From Actinomycetes bacterium (GTDB taxonomy: Bacteria; Actinomycetota; Acidimicrobiia; Acidimicrobiales; RAAP-2): DNA of 8,683 nt. The stretch is from positions 1-8,683 of the forward strand of contig JANXTQ010000048.1 in the NCBI GenBank assembly GCA_025352305.1. Reading direction: 5' to 3'. Both the position numbers and the translations under genes were made by a program. Below the pieces are notes generated by a model, which was not told where the DNA came from, searched no databases, and saw nothing but the letters and a program-made list of their open reading frames with translations. How positions within the stretch are numbered: the stretch's first letter is position 1; each line of letters begins with the position of its first letter. Below, in pieces: positions 1 through 7,283 of this stretch.

Positions 1-45
1 TGAATTGATGGCCACGAGTTCGTGAGCGCGCTCAAGCAGGCTCAC
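1..45 (-). CDS. dapE: Probable succinyl-diaminopimelate desuccinylase, N-terminal 15 codons only (cut by window edge)
   Basis: A GTG at 45..43 overlaps the dapD stop TGA (44..42) in a GTGA junction and opens a frame that runs to the window edge, reading VSLLERAHELVAINS. That resembles the start of DapE-type M20 metallopeptidases, where a short helix leads to a valine-isoleucine/alanine stretch followed by Ser-Val-Ser. DapE would remove succinate from N-succinyl-LL-2,6-diaminopimelate, the step after DapC and before DapF, all of which are encoded here. There is no clear Shine-Dalgarno sequence, so initiation is probably coupled to dapD termination. No metal-binding residue lies inside the fragment. 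The call therefore rests on the junction pattern, the short N-terminal resemblance and the pathway context. Another M20 peptidase is possible. Confidence 0.62.
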   Translation of the reverse strand, partial: MSLLERAHELVAINS

Positions 46-866
46 GTCGACACGCCGTGTTCGCGCAATATGTCATTGAGAGATGTCTTGTTGTGCCGTT
101 CGCCTTCGCTCATGCGGCGAATGACTAATACGCAGGGAAGAAAGAATTCACCGCCCGCAAATTCACGGCGACGTGACGCGGTTACTGCCACGCAGTAATC
201 CGGAACGTGCCCTCGAGAGATCACGTCGCCCGTTTCAGCATCGATGACCGGTATGGACGGACTGAGCACTGTTCCGGCACCAATGACGGCCCCGCGCCCG
301 ACCCGGGCGCCCTCGACGATCATTGAACGACTACCAATAAAAGCGTCATCGCCAATAATGACCGGCAGGGCGTTCGGAGGTTCCAACACTCCGCCGATTC
401 CCACTCCCCCGGACAGATGAACGTTCGCACCAATCTGCGCGCAACTACCCACTGTCGCCCAGGTGTCCACCATGGTGTTGGGTCCCACCCACGCACCAAT
501 GTTGACGTAGCTCGGCATCAAAATTACGCCGGGGCTGATGAAACTTCCCCGACGCGCCGATGCACCGGGCACGGCGCGCACGCCGAGACGCGCAAAGTCG
601 CGCTTTAAGTCCAACTTGTCGTGGTACTCAAAGGGTCCGCTCTCAAAGGTCTGACTCTCACGGAGGCGAAACAGCAACAGGATCGCCAGCTTGATCCACT
701 CGTTGACCGTTACCGTGCCCGCGCTGTCGGTATCGACCACGCGAAGTTGCCCTTCGTCGAGCTTGGTAATGACCAACTCCACGTCACGTCGCGCCTCGAG
801 ATCTTTTGGAGACAGTTCGCCGATCTGTTCATACCAGCGGGTAATTCTTGATTCGAGGTCGCTCAC
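42..866 (-). CDS. dapD: 2,3,4,5-tetrahydropyridine-2,6-dicarboxylate N-succinyltransferase
   Basis: DapD transfers succinyl from succinyl-CoA to tetrahydrodipicolinate, committing carbon to the succinylase branch of DAP/lysine synthesis in the cytoplasm. I chose the GTG at 866 because the open frame farther upstream lies inside dapC; this gives 274 residues, the same length as E. coli DapD. Residues 1-100 form the helical N-terminal domain. From about 102 to 215 there are hexapeptide repeats of a left-handed beta helix. Near-invariant family blocks are visible: LMPSYVNIGA (116-125), MVDTWATVGSCAQIG (132-146, with the conserved Asp134) and VHLSGGVGIGGVLEP (149-163). The start lies 23 bases after the dapC stop, with no recognisable Shine-Dalgarno sequence. 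The protein resembles the proteobacterial-type DapD rather than the longer, divergent mycobacterial form, as known from memory. Family assignment is very secure. Confidence 0.96.
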   Translation of the reverse strand: MSDLESRITRWYEQIGELSPKDLEARRDVELVITKLDEGQLRVVDTDSAGTVTVNEWIKLAILLLFRLRESQTFESGPFEYHDKLDLKRDFARLGVRAVPGASARRGSFISPGVILMPSYVNIGAWVGPNTMVDTWATVGSCAQIGANVHLSGGVGIGGVLEPPNALPVIIGDDAFIGSRSMIVEGARVGRGAVIGAGTVLSPSIPVIDAETGDVISRGHVPDYCVAVTASRRREFAGGEFFLPCVLVIRRMSEGERHNKTSLNDILREHGVST

Positions 867-889
867 GCGACAATCGTAACGTCGCTGAA

Positions 890-1993
890 CTAGCCCTCGA
901 CGAGACGATGGGCAGCGAGTTGGAGCTTCTCGTCGCTCTGTACCACCGCGATTCGAACGTACGAGGCACCGTCGGCGCCGTAGAACTCGCCCGGGCTCGC
1001 GAGCAGGCCCGCTACTTCTGCCAATTCGCGCGCCAGTGCCCAGCCATCGACTCCGTGGCGAGAGACCCACAGGTAAAAGGTGCCCTGGGGCACGGGAGCG
1101 TCAATGCCGCGCGCACTGAGCGCCGCCGAGAGCAGTTCCAAACGGTGCAGGTAGCGCTGGCGTTGAACGTTGACGTGCTCGTCGTCTGCGTACGCCTCAG
1201 CAACAGCCGCTTGCACGGGAGCGGGAACCATGAGTCCCGCGTGTTGGCGAACTGATTTCAAGTAGTCAACGATCTCGGAGTCACCGGCGTAAAACCCCGC
1301 GCGAACGCCGGCGAGGTTTGATCGCTTGGATATTGAATGCAACGCCACGACGCCGTCGAGGCCACTCTGAAGAATTGAGTGCCCTGGCTCACTCCAGGTG
1401 AACTCGCTGTAGCACTCGTCGCTAACAACGAGCACGCCTCGCTCACGCCCCCAGGCGGCCGCGAGCGACAGATCGTCGAGACCTCCGGTTGGATTGGACG
1501 GAGAGTTGGTCCACAGTGCCAAGGCACGCTTCGCGTCGCTGGCGGCGATGAGATCAAGGCGCAGTCGCCCACCGTGCAGGGGAACCGGAACCGCTCGAAG
1601 TCCCGCCAACGTGGCACCCATGGCGTAGGTCGGATAACTAATGGCGGGATAAAGGATCGTGTCGCGCTCGGGAGATCGCAACTTCAAAAAACCCCCGACG
1701 CTCGCCACAAACTCTTTGGTTCCTACACAGGCACCAATGTGCTCGGGTGCTATGTCCACGTCGAATCGTAGCGTGAGCCACTGCGCCGCGGCACTTCGAT
1801 ACGCCGGCGTTCCCGCCGAGGGTGGATAACCGCGAGCACCCTCGCCGCGCGCGAGCGCACTAATGACGAACTCGGGCGGAGCATCTATTGGCGTGCCGAT
1901 CGAGCAGTCAATAACTCCGCCCTCGTGGCGTTGTGCGATTTCTCGTAAATCATCGAGGCGCGCGTAGGGATAAATCGGTGGGGTGAAACTCAC
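890..1993 (-). CDS. dapC: Succinyl-diaminopimelate aminotransferase, actinobacterial DapC type
   Basis: This is a fold-type I PLP aminotransferase that converts N-succinyl-2-amino-6-ketopimelate to N-succinyl-LL-DAP using glutamate. I chose the GTG at 1993 because it forms a GTGA overlap with the hflX stop (1992..1990), matching other junctions here; another GTG at 2008 would add five residues. With 367 residues, visible landmarks are YPPSAGTP (56-63), NSPSNPTG (163-170), VVSDECY (189-195), SISKRSNLAG (220-229, PLP lysine 223) and YVRIAV (345-350, with Arg347 placed to bind the substrate carboxylate). The stretch VRQHAGLMVPAPVQAAV closely resembles mycobacterial DapC as I remember it and separates this protein from proteobacterial ArgD-like enzymes. 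dapD follows 23 bases downstream, supporting the pathway role. An aminotransferase of slightly different specificity cannot be excluded. Confidence 0.9.
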   Translation of the reverse strand: MSFTPPIYPYARLDDLREIAQRHEGGVIDCSIGTPIDAPPEFVISALARGEGARGYPPSAGTPAYRSAAAQWLTLRFDVDIAPEHIGACVGTKEFVASVGGFLKLRSPERDTILYPAISYPTYAMGATLAGLRAVPVPLHGGRLRLDLIAASDAKRALALWTNSPSNPTGGLDDLSLAAAWGRERGVLVVSDECYSEFTWSEPGHSILQSGLDGVVALHSISKRSNLAGVRAGFYAGDSEIVDYLKSVRQHAGLMVPAPVQAAVAEAYADDEHVNVQRQRYLHRLELLSAALSARGIDAPVPQGTFYLWVSRHGVDGWALARELAEVAGLLASPGEFYGADGASYVRIAVVQSDEKLQLAAHRLVEG

Positions 1994-3270
1994 GCGCTCT
2001 CGGCCCACGCGGAGAATCGTGCCGCTCCGACTTCGTCGAGCATGACGCGCATGACAACAACGTCGCCCACGGACTCTTTTTCCAGCACCTCGCCTTCGCG
2101 GTGAGCGGCCGCGATGAGGTCTCCGCGATCGGCGGGCAAGCGCACCGTGACCAATCGGTCCCGTGAACGAAGTCGTGCGCCGACGGTACTGACCAACGTG
2201 TCAAAGTTCTCACCCGTGAGTGCCGAGACGACCACGGCCCCCTCGAAGCGTTCGGCGAGTTGGCGAGCCTGCGCGGGATCAACGTCGGCCTTATTGATGA
2301 CCATTAGTTCAGGAACGTCACCGGCCCCAATTTCCCCGAGAACTTCGCGCACTGCATCAATCTGTTCGAGCGCGTTGTCACTGGACCCGTCAACAACGTG
2401 AACTAAGAGGTCCGCCAAGCAGACTGAATCGAGCGTGCTCCTAAATGCATCGACCAACTCGTGCGGGAGTTTGGAGATAAATCCGACGGTGTCGGTAATC
2501 AGCACCGTTTCTCCCCCCGGCATCGCGAGTTGGCGAGTACGTGGGTCGAGGGTGACGAAAAGGCGATTTTCCGCGGGAACTCCCGCGTCCGTCAGGCGGT
2601 TCAGCACCGAGGACTTTCCCGCGTTGGTGTATCCGACCAGGGTCACCTCTCGGTGTCGACCGCGAGCACGATTTTGACGCTGTACTCCGCGTGACTTCGA
2701 TACGCCGCGAAGTTCGGCCTGGAGTCGGTGCATGCGATTTACGAGGCGTCGTCGATCGACCTCGAGTTGGGTTTCACCCGGTCCGCGGGTTCCAATGCCT
2801 CCGGCTTGTTGTGACAGTGACCCACTCGCGCGGCGCAGGCGCGGAAGTCGGTACTGCAACAGCGCCAGTTCGACTTGGGCCTTGCCCTCCGGCGAACGGG
2901 CATTTTGAGCGAAAATGTCGAGGATCACCGCCGTGCGGTCAATGGCTGTTCGTCCCAGAATTTTTTCGAGATTGCGGTGTTGCGCCGGCGAGAGATCGTG
3001 GTCGAACACCACGGTGTCCGAATCCAGCGCGAGACAAATTTCGTGCAGCTCCGCGACCTTGCCCGAACCGAGAAAAGTGGCCGGGTCCGGTGAGTCGCGT
3101 GGTGCAGCGACGCGAGCGACCACGTCGGCTCCCGCGGTGTCAACGAGTAACGCCAGTTCGTCCAGATCTTTGTCCAGGTCGTCGGCACTGTGACCGGGAA
3201 ACAACACTCCGACTAAAACAATGCGTTCTCTAAACGTGCGCTCAATGAGGGTGTTGGGTATATAGGTCAT
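1990..3270 (-). CDS. hflX: GTPase HflX, ribosome-associated
   Basis: HflX is a cytoplasmic GTPase of the Obg/HflX superfamily that binds the 50S subunit and splits stalled or hibernating 70S ribosomes. The ATG at 3270 overlaps the dapF stop as ATGA and gives 426 residues, the same length as E. coli HflX. An N-terminal HflX domain spans about 17-105 and contains FLGSGKVAEL. A helical linker follows, with the family signature GGIGTRGPGETQLE (157-170). The G domain carries G1 GYTNAGKS (213-220), G3 DTVG (260-263), G4 NKAD (326-329) and a G5-like SALTG (349-353); all key residues are intact. A short C-terminal domain ends the protein. There is no Shine-Dalgarno sequence before the ATG, so translation is probably coupled to dapF. 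hflX next to miaA is common in bacteria; its position between two DAP genes is discussed in the findings. Confidence 0.95.
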   Translation of the reverse strand: MTYIPNTLIERTFRERIVLVGVLFPGHSADDLDKDLDELALLVDTAGADVVARVAAPRDSPDPATFLGSGKVAELHEICLALDSDTVVFDHDLSPAQHRNLEKILGRTAIDRTAVILDIFAQNARSPEGKAQVELALLQYRLPRLRRASGSLSQQAGGIGTRGPGETQLEVDRRRLVNRMHRLQAELRGVSKSRGVQRQNRARGRHREVTLVGYTNAGKSSVLNRLTDAGVPAENRLFVTLDPRTRQLAMPGGETVLITDTVGFISKLPHELVDAFRSTLDSVCLADLLVHVVDGSSDNALEQIDAVREVLGEIGAGDVPELMVINKADVDPAQARQLAERFEGAVVVSALTGENFDTLVSTVGARLRSRDRLVTVRLPADRGDLIAAAHREGEVLEKESVGDVVVMRVMLDEVGAARFSAWAESA

Positions 3271-4037
3271 GTTTCGGCCCACGCAATGTCCGCCACGAAC
3301 GCGACGGGACCGCCGAGGACCGCTTCGTTGCCCTTCAGCTGCACCGTGAGTTCCCCACCCGGATTCTCTACCGCCACGTTGACGCCAACGACACCCTTGG
3401 CATTGAGGACCGCGGCGGTCGCTACCGATCCCGTTCCACACGCTCTCGTCCAGCCCACGCCTCGTTCAATGACTTTTATTCGCACTCGTTCACGACTGAT
3501 TACGGTGGAGAACTCCACGTTGGCGCCGCCTACCTGAAGCGCTAAGTCGGCGGCTACCGCTTCACGTTGACGGTCCGACCACTTATCTCGGTCCATGACC
3601 ACGACGTGAGGATTACCAACGCGCGCGACTCCTTCAGAGCCAAAGATCGGGGCTTCAATAGTGACCGTACCCATTGATACCGTGCCGTAGCCCCGATCGC
3701 CGTCGAGATGCAACGTCACCTCGCGCTCGCCCGCGTCGGTTTTGACGGTGATGACGTCGCGGTCATCGTGAGTGGCACGTCGCACCGCCGCCACGAGACA
3801 GCGAATGCCATTTCCACTCATCTCGGCCCGTGATCCGTCGGCGTTCAGCAACGTCATGGTGATCGTGTTGGCGTCGAGCAACGCAATCATTAGACCGTCC
3901 GCTCCCACACCCAAATGACGGTCGCAGACGGCCGCCACACGGTCGACGTTCCAGAACGCCTCCGTTGGCTCCGAGGTCACCTCAACAACGAAATCGTTGC
4001 CTGCGCCTTGCCATTTCTGAAGAATTCGTTGCGTCAC
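3267..4037 (-). CDS. dapF: Diaminopimelate epimerase, with Ser at the first catalytic Cys position
   Basis: DapF interconverts LL- and meso-2,6-diaminopimelate by a two-base, cofactor-independent mechanism and supplies meso-DAP for lysine and peptidoglycan. The 256-residue protein starts at the GTG at 4037, preceded by an AGGAG. Family landmarks are QGAGNDF (10-16), GVGADG (43-48), NADGSRAEM (65-73), GNGIRC (75-80), GNPHVV (141-146), ERGVGWTRACGTGS (191-204) and NPGG (225-228). Cys200 in ACGTGS matches the second catalytic cysteine. The first catalytic position, normally Cys in a MCGNG motif, is Ser74 here, encoded by AGT at 3818..3816. Ser for Cys at the catalytic cysteines of the H. influenzae enzyme is reported, from memory, to strongly impair epimerisation. 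The rest of the fold looks intact and the gene sits among dap genes, so it is probably expressed and functional or replaced by a paralogue elsewhere. Confidence 0.93.
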   Translation of the reverse strand: MTQRILQKWQGAGNDFVVEVTSEPTEAFWNVDRVAAVCDRHLGVGADGLMIALLDANTITMTLLNADGSRAEMSGNGIRCLVAAVRRATHDDRDVITVKTDAGEREVTLHLDGDRGYGTVSMGTVTIEAPIFGSEGVARVGNPHVVVMDRDKWSDRQREAVAADLALQVGGANVEFSTVISRERVRIKVIERGVGWTRACGTGSVATAAVLNAKGVVGVNVAVENPGGELTVQLKGNEAVLGGPVAFVADIAWAET

Positions 4038-4041
4038 TGTG

Positions 4042-4046
4042 CTCCT
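4042..4046 (-). promoter_or_regulatory. Shine-Dalgarno sequence of dapF
   Basis: AGGAG reads 5'->3' on the minus strand and overlaps the last two bases of the miaA TAG stop. It lies four bases before the dapF GTG at 4037. It is one of only two clear ribosome binding sites in the window and supports the GTG start. A ribosome finishing miaA would sit on top of it, so reinitiation is likely. Confidence 0.7.
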
Positions 4047-4980
4047 AGTGTGTCACCCTATTGCCCGAGTCGTTGAGCAGGTCAATCACTCGACGTCGAG
4101 CGTCACTTTCATCGTCGAACCATTCAATTCTCGGATCGCGAGCAAACCACGATCGTTGACGCCGTGCGAGTCGGCGGGTGGCGATGACGGCGCGAACGAC
4201 GGCTTCTTCGAGCGCCACGTTTAACTCCAGATGCTCCAGCAGTTCGCGGTATCCAACGCCCTGGCGAGCAGTACGCGAGAGCCCTCCGGGGCGCTGGCGC
4301 AGGGCGTCGACTTCACTGAGTAGACCTTGCTTCATCCACAACTGAAATCGCTTTTCTATCCGCTCGTCAAGGTCCGCGAGCTCACGACGTACGCCCACCT
4401 GGGTCATTCGCGCTTCGTCGTATCGAGCAAGGCCGGGACCGAAACTGGAAAAAGGACGCTGCGCTCCGAGAGTGACTTCGAGGGCTCGAACGATCCGTCG
4501 CTCATTGGTGCTCTGCATCCGCGAAGCGGCCAGCGGGTCCAGTTGCTGCAGTTGAACGTACAGTTCGCCGAGTTCGTTCGCTGCGCGACGTTCTAACTCC
4601 GCGCGAACCTCGGGGTAGCGACCGGGAATATCAAAACGGTCAATAACCGCTCGCCCGTAGAGACCGGTTCCACCCACGTAAATCAGTCGCCGGCGCGCGT
4701 GTGCGACCTCTTCTTCGACTCGATGCGCTTCGCGTTGAAACTGCGCCACGGTGAACTCGTCGCTCGGATCAACGAGGTCAATCAGGTGATAGTTGACTTC
4801 GCTTTGCTCCTCAGACGTGGCCTTCGCGGTTCCAATATTCATCTCGCGATACACCGTCATTGAGTCGATCGTTCCAATATCGACGTCGCCAAGTTCGAGC
4901 GCAATACTGTGGGCCAGTGCCGATTTTCCTGATGCGGTCGTACCCACCAGCGCCACGTGCGCACGCGGCTGGTCGCTCAC
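4045..4980 (-). CDS. miaA: tRNA dimethylallyltransferase
   Basis: MiaA transfers the dimethylallyl group of DMAPP to N6 of adenosine 37 in tRNAs that read UNN codons, giving i6A37. The 311-residue protein begins at a GTG at 4980 that overlaps the miaB stop as GTGA. The P-loop GTTASGKSA covers residues 13-21. The family motif DSMTVYREMNIGTAK (39-53) supplies the conserved Asp39, and GGTGLY (103-108) is the second signature. STNERRIVRALEV follows in the middle, with the tRNA-binding helical insert after it, VGYRELLEHL, and a C-terminal RQRSWFARDP block. No key residue seems missing and the length is usual. Its product is the substrate of MiaB, encoded immediately upstream. There is no Shine-Dalgarno sequence before the GTG, so translational coupling to miaB is likely. 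Confidence 0.96.
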   Translation of the reverse strand: MSDQPRAHVALVGTTASGKSALAHSIALELGDVDIGTIDSMTVYREMNIGTAKATSEEQSEVNYHLIDLVDPSDEFTVAQFQREAHRVEEEVAHARRRLIYVGGTGLYGRAVIDRFDIPGRYPEVRAELERRAANELGELYVQLQQLDPLAASRMQSTNERRIVRALEVTLGAQRPFSSFGPGLARYDEARMTQVGVRRELADLDERIEKRFQLWMKQGLLSEVDALRQRPGGLSRTARQGVGYRELLEHLELNVALEEAVVRAVIATRRLARRQRSWFARDPRIEWFDDESDARRRVIDLLNDSGNRVTH

Positions 4981-6371
4981 GAGACGTGAAGGGCAATACG
5001 TGAGCGGTGCTTGGGTCCGCGAAGAGTCTCAACGTAGTCCGCGAGCAGGTGATGTTTCGCTCCGTGGGTTACTACGACCGACGCCAATGCGCCCGGTCGA
5101 AGGCCACTGTCGGGCGCGCGAAAGTGAACGAGCTTGCCCTGACGGGTTCGAGCGCTGAGAACGTCCGGGTCCCGCTTGGACGGACCTTCGACGAGAGCTT
5201 CTTCAATCAGGCCGACCCGTTGTTCGTGTTTTTTTAGTCCCGAGCGATCAAGAACGTCACAGAGACGTTGGAAACGTTCGGTCACGATCTCAGCGGGCAC
5301 GAACTTTTCGCTCATGTCCGCAGCACGTGTGCCGGGGCGCGGCGAAAAGATGAACGTATAGGCACTGTCGAACTGTGCCTCGGCGGCGAGAGCCAACGTG
5401 TCTTCAAAGTCAGCGTCACTCTCACCGGGAAAGCCCACAATGAAGTCCGTCGTGACGGCCAAGTCATCAATTGCGGCCCGGGCTGCCTCAAGTTTCTCTA
5501 AGTACCGCCGTGCGGTGTACCCACGGCGCATCGCGCTCAGGACTGCGTCGGAACCGGACTGAACGGGAAGATGCAGTTGATTGCACACGGCGGTGGTCTC
5601 CGCCATCGCCGCAATCGTTTCTGAGCGCAGATCCTTCGGGTGGGGGCTCGTAAAACGCACGCGCTCAATACCGTCAATGGCGCCCAACTCGCGCAGCAAC
5701 TGGGCAAACAGTGGGCGTCGTTTCGTGATGTCTCGCCCGTAGGAGTTCACGTTCTGGCCCAACACGGTGATCTCGGTCACGCCCTGTGACGCGAGAGTCG
5801 TTGCTTCAAAAATCAAATCATCCATTGAACGAGAGATTTCGCCGCCCCGCACGGAGGGAACAATGCAAAAAGCGCAACTGTTGTCACAGCCCGTTTGAAT
5901 GGTCATCCACGCGGCCCACGGAAGTTCGCGCACGGCATTGAGCGCCGGAACCATGTCCGCCACCGACTCGGGGTCCGGCGCATCAAGAATCTCGACGATC
6001 GATCCTTCGTTGAGTGAGCGACGCAGTAGTTCGGGCGCCGAGGTGAGATTGTGGGTCCCAAAGACCACATCTACCCAACCCGCTCGCTCAAGAACCTGTT
6101 CTCGATCCTTCTGGGCTAAACAGCCCCCGACGGCGATCTGCAGTCCGGGTCGGGCGTCTTTCAAACTTTTCAATTGGCCGAGGGTCCCGTAAAGCTTCTT
6201 GTCCGCGTTCTCACGAATACAACAGGTATTGAGAACAATGACGTCGGCGTCGTCGTCATTTTCCGCCGGTACGAGCCCGTCAGCGCTCAACATTCCCGCC
6301 AGACGCTCCGAGTCGTGCACATTCATCTGGCACCCGAAGGTGCGAATGGCGAAAGTGCGCACCTCAGTCAT
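4977..6371 (-). CDS. miaB: tRNA-2-methylthio-N6-dimethylallyladenosine synthase (radical SAM methylthiotransferase)
   Basis: MiaB converts i6A37 made by MiaA to ms2i6A37, using two [4Fe-4S] clusters and S-adenosylmethionine. The 464-residue protein starts at the ATG at 6371, just before the conserved N terminus. The UPF0004 domain has the auxiliary-cluster cysteines Cys14 (TFGCQMN), Cys50 (NTCCIRE) and Cys84 (GGCLAQ). The radical SAM cluster motif is Cys162-x3-Cys166-x2-Cys169 in GCDNSCAFC. Later core motifs are LGQNVNSYG (204-212), LHLPVQSGSD (266-275) and DFIVGFPGES (309-318). A C-terminal TRAM RNA-binding domain spans about 383-448. Everything expected of a functional enzyme is present. 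It follows the exporter gene by a 30-base gap, the longest in the window, and overlaps miaA by four bases. RimO and MtaB are relatives, but the NTCCIRE motif and adjacent miaA favour MiaB. Confidence 0.96.
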   Translation of the reverse strand: MTEVRTFAIRTFGCQMNVHDSERLAGMLSADGLVPAENDDDADVIVLNTCCIRENADKKLYGTLGQLKSLKDARPGLQIAVGGCLAQKDREQVLERAGWVDVVFGTHNLTSAPELLRRSLNEGSIVEILDAPDPESVADMVPALNAVRELPWAAWMTIQTGCDNSCAFCIVPSVRGGEISRSMDDLIFEATTLASQGVTEITVLGQNVNSYGRDITKRRPLFAQLLRELGAIDGIERVRFTSPHPKDLRSETIAAMAETTAVCNQLHLPVQSGSDAVLSAMRRGYTARRYLEKLEAARAAIDDLAVTTDFIVGFPGESDADFEDTLALAAEAQFDSAYTFIFSPRPGTRAADMSEKFVPAEIVTERFQRLCDVLDRSGLKKHEQRVGLIEEALVEGPSKRDPDVLSARTRQGKLVHFRAPDSGLRPGALASVVVTHGAKHHLLADYVETLRGPKHRSRIALHVS

Positions 6372-6401
6372 CTGCTCAGCCTAACGGCGCACCCGTCGGA
6401 C
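6372..6401. other. 30-base intergenic gap between the exporter gene and miaB
   Basis: This is the longest non-coding stretch in the window. The only visible structure is a weak 4-bp inverted repeat, ACGG/CCGT, around a 5-base loop and with no T-run, so it is not a convincing terminator. A weak AGG lies eight bases before the miaB ATG on the minus strand. I see no recognisable promoter, although the gap is long enough to mark a boundary between two translation units. Confidence 0.5.
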
Positions 6402-7283
6402 CTATAAGGACGACGCAGCGCTGGCGTCCTGCGCGTCGCGCATCACGCCGACACCGGCCAGTACCACGAGCGTCATGCCCACCAGATCCAACATATGCAC
6501 GTGTTGGTGCAAGAAAACCAGTCCGACGAGGAACGCAACCGCGGGGTCCAGAGCCAACAAAACTCCAACGATGCTCGGACTCAGACGACGAAGTGCCTGC
6601 ATCTCGGCGCCGAAACCGAGAACGACCGCGAGCACCGCCATGATCGCCAGGCGCACAAAAAGTGACGGCGCGCTCAGTACGTGTGGCAGTGAGGTGCCAA
6701 CAAAGGGCAAGGTACACAGCGCCGCGATCCCCATCGCCACGGCGAGACCCTCAAATCCCTCCGTCGCTCCCCCGAGTCGGTGCGAGGCAATGGTGTAGCC
6801 CGCCCAGCCGCAGCCCGCTCCACACGCGAACAGAACTCCCGCAGCGTTCAGTCCCCCGCCCGGACGCGCGAGGCACACGACGCCGAGCGCTGCAATGAGA
6901 ACAAAGATCGCGTGGCGCCAACTTCGTTTTCCCAGCGCCGCGACCAAAAAAGGTCCCAGGTACTCAATCGCCACCGCGGAGCCCAAATGGATTCGATTGA
7001 TCGCCTGGTAGAAACTCTGATTCATCAGTGCGCTGGCCACGCCCAAAAAAGTGGCGCACGCCCACTGGTGCGCGCTCCAGCGACGTAGACGAGGCCGCGC
7101 GAGAACAACGAGCACCACCGCACCAATTAAGAATCGCCACGCCGAACTTGCTGACGGACCAATCGAACGAAACGTGGGCACGGCCAACGTCGCCGCGTAC
7201 TGAACTAAAAAAGCTCCCAGCAGTACGTAGACCGCACCGCCGGCAACCGAGCGAGGTGGTGACGTGAGTAAGCGCCGACTCAC
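6402..7283 (-). CDS. EamA/DMT-family exporter, RhtA-like (probable threonine/homoserine efflux)
   Basis: This is an integral membrane protein of 293 residues with about ten hydrophobic segments (roughly 15-35, 47-63, 74-88, 99-117, 122-139, 145-165, 178-196, 206-226, 236-257 and 264-281), the two-EamA-domain plan of drug/metabolite transporters. Inside the family it resembles RhtA, the E. coli threonine and homoserine exporter. FYQAINRIHLGSAVAIEYLGP (91-111) parallels an RhtA block ending in a conserved Glu-x-x-Gly-Pro, and GFGAEMQALRRL with LLALDPAVAFLVG (223-254) parallels its second half. The GTG at 7283 overlaps the thrB stop as GTGA. There is no Shine-Dalgarno sequence, so its translation probably depends on thrB. 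Being coupled to homoserine kinase supports homoserine or threonine as cargo, but this is inference; another amino acid or metabolite is possible. Confidence 0.88.
   Translation of the reverse strand: MSRRLLTSPPRSVAGGAVYVLLGAFLVQYAATLAVPTFRSIGPSASSAWRFLIGAVVLVVLARPRLRRWSAHQWACATFLGVASALMNQSFYQAINRIHLGSAVAIEYLGPFLVAALGKRSWRHAIFVLIAALGVVCLARPGGGLNAAGVLFACGAGCGWAGYTIASHRLGGATEGFEGLAVAMGIAALCTLPFVGTSLPHVLSAPSLFVRLAIMAVLAVVLGFGAEMQALRRLSPSIVGVLLALDPAVAFLVGLVFLHQHVHMLDLVGMTLVVLAGVGVMRDAQDASAASSL

Noticed and set aside
848..1255. Plus-strand open frame of 135 codons across the dapC/dapD junction
   Set aside because: It is antisense to the well-supported ends of dapC and dapD, has no domain I recognise and no ribosome binding site that stands out.
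2691..3233. Long plus-strand open frame of 180 codons
   Set aside because: It is antisense to hflX, whose GTPase motifs fix the real strand and frame. Its translation is rich in Arg, Pro and Cys and has no recognisable domain, as expected of a shadow frame in GC-rich DNA.
3251..3270. TATATA at the start of hflX as a possible -10 promoter element
   Set aside because: It lies inside the first codons of hflX (Thr-Tyr-Ile-Pro), downstream of the ATG, with no matching -35 element; the codons explain it.
6381..6396. Small inverted repeat in the exporter/miaB gap as a terminator
   Set aside because: The stem has only four base pairs and no T-run follows on either strand, so it is not a credible intrinsic terminator.
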